Shown here piece by piece: positions 62,431-64,000 of a stretch of 64,000 nt of DNA. Source of the DNA: Sindora glabra (taxonomy: Eukaryota; Streptophyta; Magnoliopsida; Fabales; Fabaceae); the NCBI GenBank assembly GCA_020226215.1, contig CM035233.1, forward strand, positions 3,348,001 to 3,412,000. The letters run 5' to 3'. Each line of letters begins with the position of its first letter. Within the stretch, counting starts at the first letter, position 1. The notes beneath the pieces were generated by a model, which was not told where the DNA came from, searched no databases, and worked only from the letters and a program-made list of their open reading frames with translations. The position numbers and the translations under genes are program-made.

Positions 62431-64000
62431 ATCCTATCCGATGGTTACTAAACTCTTAAAGGGAATGATCTCTGAAAGATAAATATAGAAAAGAGAGGAG
62501 TGAGTTTCTTTGAAATTTAGTGAGTAATCATTCTAAAATTAATAAAAATATAATTATATTAGAATGAATAATAAGGCTTCTACTTACCAAGATAAGTCCA
62601 TATTCATTTACAATGACTAGTTCCACTTTAACTAGCAACCACACTTTCATACCTTTGTTAGGTAGAAAGGGTCTTTCCCTTAAGGAATAACCTATGCTAA
62701 AAGGGAAATAAATGGATCTACACTACCTTACTTTACATTCATCGCATATCACATATTTGTTTATTTCTTCTTTATTAGTCTCATATTAACCCAATTTATA
62801 AGGAAGGATCTTTTTAGTAGGCAATTTTGTATATATTGTTAGTTTCACATATCAATCATTTCATAATGGTAGTGACATTAAACAATATAAAACAAGAAGA
62901 AAGCATGTAAATTAACTTGTGATTCCTAGTCTTCCTTCTTTTATAAAATCTTCAACCTTTTCCCTCTTAGGCTAACCTTATCACACAATCAATTATTGGA
63001 AATTGAGCATTAGATTTTCATATCATCTCTCCCATCATGTTTCTTATTTCATTAACATTTAGAGAACAATTAGCAAGTCAAGTCATCTATCATTCATAAA
63101 GAGCATAAGCTCATAACATCACATTTAACATATAATATCACCATAATATCATAAGTACTTCAACTAGCATTTCAATCATTTAGATATTCAAAATTTACAA
63201 TCATCCCATGGCTCCTTACATGGTCACATAAGTTAAACTCAAAAAATCAATCTAATTTTATTCATGACGTTCATGCCAATCACATCATATTTACAATATA
63301 ATCACAATACTTATTTATTATCACTCAAGTACTTGTATATATAAACATAATTCCATATTGTTATAACATTATCATGTCTTATTTCATTACTATTGTTTAT
63401 GTATCTGACATCCTATATATCATATACTAACTTATATTAACCTCAAAAGACCCTAAGATATACCTTAAGTCCTTGTATAATATGATATCTTAACTTAAAC
63501 TAGATATATTTTACTATATGATCATCTTAGTTTTTTCACCTTTGAATGATATTATATGAGAAACTCAAATTTTAAAAATTCATTGTTTGTTAAACTTATT
63601 TCATATAAAAATAGAATCAATTAGCTTTTCGTGGAATAGTCATTTATTGAAAATGGCTAAAGAATGATGTAATTATGACCTTTAAAAGTTAGTATTAAAA
63701 ATTCTATTTTTCACTATCTAGAGTTTCTAAACTTTGCTCACTATTTTAGTGATATCTCAAAGTTTGTGTAAGATTTTGACATAAAACAAGTTCCATTAGA
63801 AAGTAAAACTCAGTTACTTTTTCTAAAGATAAGTGATTTGCTAAAAATAGATGTAAGATGAAAAAGATATAAGCCTAGGAGGCACTTCACAAAGTGTTTT
63901 GCAAAGTATTTTGGGACTTCTAGTAACATTTTTAAGAAGTACCTTATCAATTACTTCCTATCCTAATGAATTCTAGGCTCAAAAAACACTCTGTAAAATG
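62431..64000 (-). mobile_element. Probable gypsy LTR fragment, cut by the window end
   Basis: Around 62470-62530 the order CTGAAAGATAAA, GAGTGAGTTTCTTTG, TTTAGTGAGTAA parallels the segment CTGAAAAGACAG, GAATGAGTATAAACATACTC, AGTGAGTAATAA at 4250-4310 of the solo LTR. The following CCTTTGTTAGG to AAGGGTCTTTCCC stretch sits where that LTR has its CCTTATCCC block. No ends are visible. Family membership is tentative. Confidence 0.35.

Noticed and set aside
1..64000. A new multi-gene biological system, CRISPR array, or organelle-derived DNA
   Set aside because: I looked for clustered genes, regularly spaced short repeats, tRNA/rRNA genes and organelle genes and found none; the content is plant transposons and one LBD gene.

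Overview
The window is nuclear DNA of a flowering plant, most likely a eudicot. The reasons are one intact intron-containing LBD (LOB-domain) transcription factor gene, very AT-rich intergenic DNA, and dense nested plant transposons: Ty3/gypsy of Del/Tekay type, Ty1/copia, LINE, CACTA, hAT-like elements, MITEs and a Helitron-like end. I saw no bacterial-style operons, CRISPR arrays, tRNA or rRNA genes. The species cannot be named from this sequence.

Layout. 1-8363 holds a decayed + strand Ty3/gypsy element. Its left part is cut by the end of a copia-type LTR (1-1443), its pol remnant runs to 3702, and its 3' LTR (3703-8363) is split by a solo LTR of another gypsy family (3896-6386, perfect 5-bp target duplication). 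8364-10680 is AT-rich DNA with microsatellites. 10690-13490 is a broken LINE. 14096-16925 is a second solo LTR of the family seen at 3896, in the opposite orientation, also with a perfect target duplication. It is followed by a solo-like LTR of the first gypsy family (about 16980-19391) and by a coding-poor LTR retrotransposon (about 19392-25590) whose 3' LTR carries two small hAT-like inserts.

25694-44127 is best read as a CACTA (En/Spm) transposon in which a 10.8-kb gypsy element sits (29458-40274: both LTRs, primer site, gag-protease-RT-RNase H-integrase-chromodomain remnants, matching TATTA duplication). 44.5-45.3 kb is an unrecognised, less AT-rich island.

The only gene I consider functional is on the minus strand at 46080-47130: two exons, 309 residues, a class II LBD protein close to LBD41/LBD40. 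It has a TATA box, a pyrimidine-rich leader and, about 700 bp upstream, a near-match to the hypoxia-responsive promoter element that controls LBD41 in Arabidopsis. This gene and its upstream DNA to about 47960 form the GC-rich island of the window.

48.6-55.3 kb holds small DNA transposons, a Helitron-like 3' end and an old direct duplication (about 51249-52345 and 53387-55260). One duplicate acts as an empty-site control for a 362-bp hAT-like insertion in the other. 55264-60590 is a complete but dead Ty1/copia element on the minus strand. The window ends in AT-rich DNA and part of another probable gypsy LTR.

Nothing here looks like a new multi-gene system. The main interest is the LBD gene with its putative oxygen-responsive promoter, and the readable order of transposon insertions. 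All alignments were made by eye; percentages and exact ends of old repeats are approximate.
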